From Lunularia cruciata (taxonomy: Eukaryota > Streptophyta > Marchantiopsida > Lunulariales > Lunulariaceae): 64,000 bases of DNA. Where the stretch lies: the NCBI GenBank assembly GCA_948567375.1, contig OX419760.1:13516001-13580000 (forward strand), read 5' to 3'. The notes under the pieces are model-generated. The model was not told the DNA's origin, ran no database searches, and saw only the letters and a list, made by a program, of their open reading frames with translations. Below are positions 60,757 to 64,000 of the stretch, in pieces. The translations under genes and the position numbers were made by a program. Numbering within the stretch: position 1 is the stretch's first letter; every line of letters starts with the position of its first letter.

Positions 60757-62466
60757 CTTCGGTAATAGGAAGTGTTGTAAATCAATGAGTAAAAGCTAAA
60801 TTGGCGCGTTTCATGTAGATCCCTGCTAATAGAGATTTTTAGTCAAATGTCTTCTAATGTTACACTTCTACCTAATTTGAGGTCTCTGAGCAGTTAACGA
60901 TGCAGTTCAGTTTTGCTACAAACTGGGTTGTACGGATAGATAACTGGGCCATCGCCAATGGCTTTTCTCTGTAGTCTAACAACATAACAATTTCGATCGT
61001 CAACCACCAAGAACCCAAAAAATTAAAAGGCACCTTGGAATGGGGGGTACCAATCCATGGTGTCATCTCTCAATGGCCTTCATGGAGAATATATGTCGAT
61101 ACTAGGATATGTTTCGTGCGGACCTTCCTAAGACATGTGGGTACATGTCCTGATCGCTAGAAGCCATCAGCACATGTGCCCACACGTCTGAGGAACTGAT
61201 TACTACAACAGAGCAAGAAATCGGGATCAAATAACACAAGTCGACTTCTTCGAAACATCCATCTTTTTTCAGTACTATCAATAACCTGTAGCGCAAAGTA
61301 AAATTGGATTCCCCCCTGGAAAAAGCAGGCGTTACAGTATACATCTTCATACCCTGAAGAGATTTCCTCTCTTGAGCCTTGCTCTCTAGCTTCTCCTCCT
61401 CTGAAGCTCCCTGGAGGGCTACTGACCATTCGTCTCTTTGGATAGGTGCAAATGTTCGACATGCTTTTAGGCTAGCTAGAGCTCTGAAACTCGCCCTTGT
61501 CGACGTCCATAACGTAACGTCGTCGTCGAGCACTTGAAAGCATTTTCATCAGTTGTAGATGAAAACCATGCAGACAGACAGGACGTCTCCCATTTCTCCG
61601 CATCACCAATGCATACTTTCTTGTTCCGGAGTAGCTGATTCTCCAGACTTTGCATCTCATAATCCCATTTTACAACGATTACACCGCAGCTGCAAAAATG
61701 TACTCACCGCGTCAACTGCAGCGAGAAAAGCATTCAATTTGATAGCGGCACATACACACCATGTAGAAGAGCAAAGTACGAGGAATAGAAAGGGGTGTGA
61801 TATAAATTAGAGATAAATCCTCGCGATGTAGAAGAAAGCACCATTTGAATCCGATTGTTGGGGAAGAGGTTTCTACGTGTCGTTATGTAGAAATGTGATG
61901 AAAGATCTTTGTGAAGCTATGGCCCCCGCGGTGGTGCAGTGGAAATACGATGCGTTTGAACAAAAGACATTTGAGCACAAAGCGTGAACCCCTTCTTCCC
62001 CCACCTTGGGTGTAAGTTATGGCGAGTGACAAGAAAAGTATGATTCCTTGCTTGTGCCGGTTTTAAAACAATGATTGAAAATGAACATTATGACTTAACG
62101 ACCATTGCATTTGAAGAAATTTTTATGTAATTCCGTTAGTATTTGTGTTCAAGCGGGAGACTATTCGTTTCCCGGTGGGAAAATATTGAGATTAGTTATT
62201 TATAATTAACAGCGGATCGTACGAAAACTCGAGTTGTATTTAAAATGGGAGAGTAATGAGATAAATTTCTTCATGAAATACTATATTGACAGCATCAATT
62301 GGGCAGAAGAATTCCATTGCCAAAAAAGCTGATCCGGGAGATAGTTGGTAGACTTTGCTTAACATGAGAATGTGAACAAATTCATGGAATTCTAGAAGGT
62401 CGATAATGACAAGACTGCCCGAGAAGTTATGAAGAAGAAGGCATTCACTTGCGAGCTAAGTAAAAT
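60757..62466. other. Intergenic region between the PP2 relic and the LINE
   Basis: No gene is supported. A minus-strand open stretch at 61102-61533 with a possible donor after ERKSLQ was looked at but has no recognised domain. 61921-62000 has a tRNA-promoter-like pair of boxes. Confidence 0.4.
61921..62000 (+). mobile_element. Possible tRNA-derived SINE head
   Basis: GGTGGTGCAGTGG resembles the polymerase III A box of tRNA-derived SINEs, and GCGTGAACCCC, about 55 bases on, is a poor B box. No tail, target duplication or second copy was seen in the window, so this is weak. Confidence 0.22.
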
Positions 62467-62870
62467 GGTGACAGCGTAGGAAAAACGAAGGACGGGAAGA
62501 CCCCATCAAGCATTACAAGGGAGAGACAAAAAAAAAGGTAACATGGGGCTAAGCCCCAATAGAGTCTATACGAGAAATCTGCCATACCTCACCTAAAATA
62601 TCCGAGCTATGCAAATCGTACGGTCTACACACCACGGGAACATCCTAAGAAACATCATCTAATGTGATTGCTCTCCTATGGATTGCACCAGCCACTGCAC
62701 TCTATAGAACAATGGACACATGCTATCTAAAATATGCTATAAAGTATGAGAGTGAGAGTGGTACCCCTGACGCCTAACATGATAAGCTCTCGTGCACTCC
62801 CTAACAAATATGTCAAATGCCGTGTCCATCGCTCCATATAATTCCAAGGCTAGAGGAACAAAGAAGTGAC

Positions 62871-63263
62871 TCACTGCATGCTCCTATACTTGGAGACCTT
62901 GCAACCTGTTGCTGCACTCGCCGCCCATCTAGGGGGATGGGTAATCACTCCCTCCGAATCTATATCATGCATAGTGTACGTAACCACGACATCCGCTACT
63001 GTCACCTGATCATCTTGGACCAAGTATAAGTCTGCACTGACATGTGTCATATGCAAAGCATACAAACTCTCCCTCCAAGCCAAGTATCCACTCTCTCGTG
63101 CCATAGCAAACACTATGTCTCTAATGGCATCATGGGTAGCTATCCTTTGTCCTCCAAAAGGACACCGTGTCATGTGAACCCCTGCTACATCTAGTGTAGA
63201 ACCACACTCACAAGTGAGTAATGAAGATGCAGATGGGTGGACCAAACCTAGGTGAAACCTCAT
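62871..63263 (-). pseudogene. LINE ORF remnant: zinc-knuckle and endonuclease region
   Basis: A 130-codon frame with C-x-C-x8-H-x4-C-type spacing in CECGSTLDVAGVHMTRC, then HDAIRDIVFAMARESG, ADLYLVQDD, VADVVVT, GVITHPPRWAASAAT and KVSKYRSMQ. It aligns with 30639-30950. The frame ends before the FVPLALE block found in the other copy, so it is truncated by mutation. Confidence 0.72.
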
Positions 63264-63560
63264 CGCTGTAGAAAAAGTAGCTGGTGCGAGTCAAAAAGCC
63301 CTAATGCATGGTCGAGTTAGGATCCAAGAGCCTGCACCCTTGTCGAAGCAAGAGCAAAGAGGTGCTCTAGTAGCCTGAGGAATGGACGAGTCGACTAAGA
63401 GAGAATGTAGTGTATGCTCACACTATTGCTCCATCAAGGAAGATTGTAAACCTCTAGTCCAATTTGACGATAGTGAAGCAAAAGGTGGAAAATCCTCTTG
63501 TGCTTGTGTGGATAGTTTATCTCTCGTCTGCTGCAATAACACATGGAGAGAAAAGGATCC

Positions 63561-63911
63561 TCACTCCACCTCTATCACATAAGTCTCCAAAACCGGCCTA
63601 TCAGCAACCACAAAACAAGAGGAAAGTAGGGGCGCCGAGAGAGTCCAACTACCCAAAAACACTGTAGGTGCCATCTCCTCCATAGAAAGCAAGCCAACCC
63701 CACCACATGAGATTGGTAGAGCCGTATGTATATGTGCCAAATCCCCTGTCACACACTCAAAAGTCACTAGTCCAATAATATCACCAAAGACTCCCATAAT
63801 CATCCTATCAAATGCTATCAGACCTGATAGGAAGGACGGTGAAGAGGGAACTGTACGGATGAAGTAGGATGGTCGACGAGCAATACTGGAAGAGAGTATA
63901 CCAAATGCCAC
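63561..63911 (-). pseudogene. LINE ORF remnant: reverse transcriptase C-terminal region
   Basis: A 116-codon frame with ALPISCGGVGLLSMEEMAPTVFLGSW, the thumb-to-linker motif LPxxxGGxGL...A..A.LGSW of non-LTR reverse transcriptases. It belongs with 62871-63263; the intervening bases are probably coding but frame-broken. Confidence 0.62.
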
Positions 63912-64000
63912 CTACGGATCTCCTAGTAATGGAAGGTCATCCGCATGGAGAACATCCTCTGCAAGAGCAACATCTAAGAAGCGTGTGCCAAAATCCTCCG

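Larger units (their letters stand above)
62467..64000 (-). mobile_element. LINE (non-LTR retrotransposon), 3' part, probably restriction-like-endonuclease type
   Basis: The element runs off the right edge. Reading frames at 63561-63911 and 62871-63263 encode the end of a reverse transcriptase (HTALPISCGGVGLLSMEEMA ... FLGSW, the usual LPxxxGGxGL motif). A Cys/His motif follows (CECGSTLDVAGVHMTRCPFG then ATHDAIRD), then a D...D / K-x2-KY pattern (ADLYLVQDDQVTVADVVVT, KVSKY) typical of a C-terminal restriction-like endonuclease, which nicks target DNA. The 3' tail (62467-62560) has GGGGCTAAGCCCC, shared with fragments at 13488 and 30353. The frames are interrupted, so this copy is decayed. Confidence 0.75.

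Noticed and set aside
61102..61533. 143-codon minus-strand frame with a possible splice donor
   Set aside because: No family recognised and no consistent second exon; left as intergenic.
1..64000. CRISPR arrays, bacterial operons or ribosomal RNA
   Set aside because: No spaced direct-repeat array, ribosome binding site pattern or rRNA sequence was seen; the genes are spliced and eukaryotic.

Overview
The window reads as nuclear DNA of a streptophyte (green-plant lineage). Spliced GT-AG genes on the + strand encode plastid-targeted or plant-typical proteins: a glyoxalase-I-family VOC protein, a membrane-anchored ubiquitin-fold protein, a phi-class glutathione transferase, the histidine-pathway isomerase HISN3, plastid ribosomal protein bL29 and an F-box/PP2 lectin-like relic. 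Short genes, a LINE whose 3' region looks like the restriction-like-endonuclease type, and a Ty3/gypsy element carrying a DNA methyltransferase make a streptophyte alga or bryophyte-grade plant more likely than a flowering plant. The species cannot be settled from this window.

Layout. 1-6699: 5' part of a minus-strand Ty3/gypsy retrotransposon (copy 1, cut by the left edge). 7739-9770: glyoxalase-like gene. 9771-20574: gene-poor, AT-rich in part, with a LINE tail and a tandem duplication. 20575-25030: MUB gene with a 4.2 kb intron. 27956-29097: GST with one apparent frameshift. 29098-31886: AT-rich, with LINE relics. 31887-41787: retrotransposon copy 2, complete but decayed, also on the minus strand. 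42272-44962: HISN3. 46558-47267: plastid RPL29. 50225-54458: 14-exon gene for an unrecognised membrane plus coiled-coil protein. 58702-60756: F-box/PP2 pseudogene. 62467-64000: 3' part of a minus-strand LINE running off the right edge.

The outstanding feature is the retrotransposon. In one reading frame it encodes Gag, two CCHC knuckles, a DSGA aspartic protease, a full C5-cytosine DNA methyltransferase domain (Dnmt3/DRM-like, motifs I, IV, VI, VIII, IX and X in canonical order), then an in-frame UAG, then reverse transcriptase, RNase H and integrase, ending in a PHD finger where chromoviruses carry a chromodomain. In copy 1 the UAG sits in an exact UAG-CAR-YYA read-through context. The element therefore couples a DNA-methylation writer with a putative histone-tail reader. 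Both copies lie head-to-head, about 0.5-1 kb upstream of the start codons of + strand host genes. Copy 2 has been inactivated largely by CAG-to-TAG changes, the pattern expected from deamination of methylated CHG sites.

The host genes do not form a pathway with one another; they are independently transcribed + strand loci between repeats.
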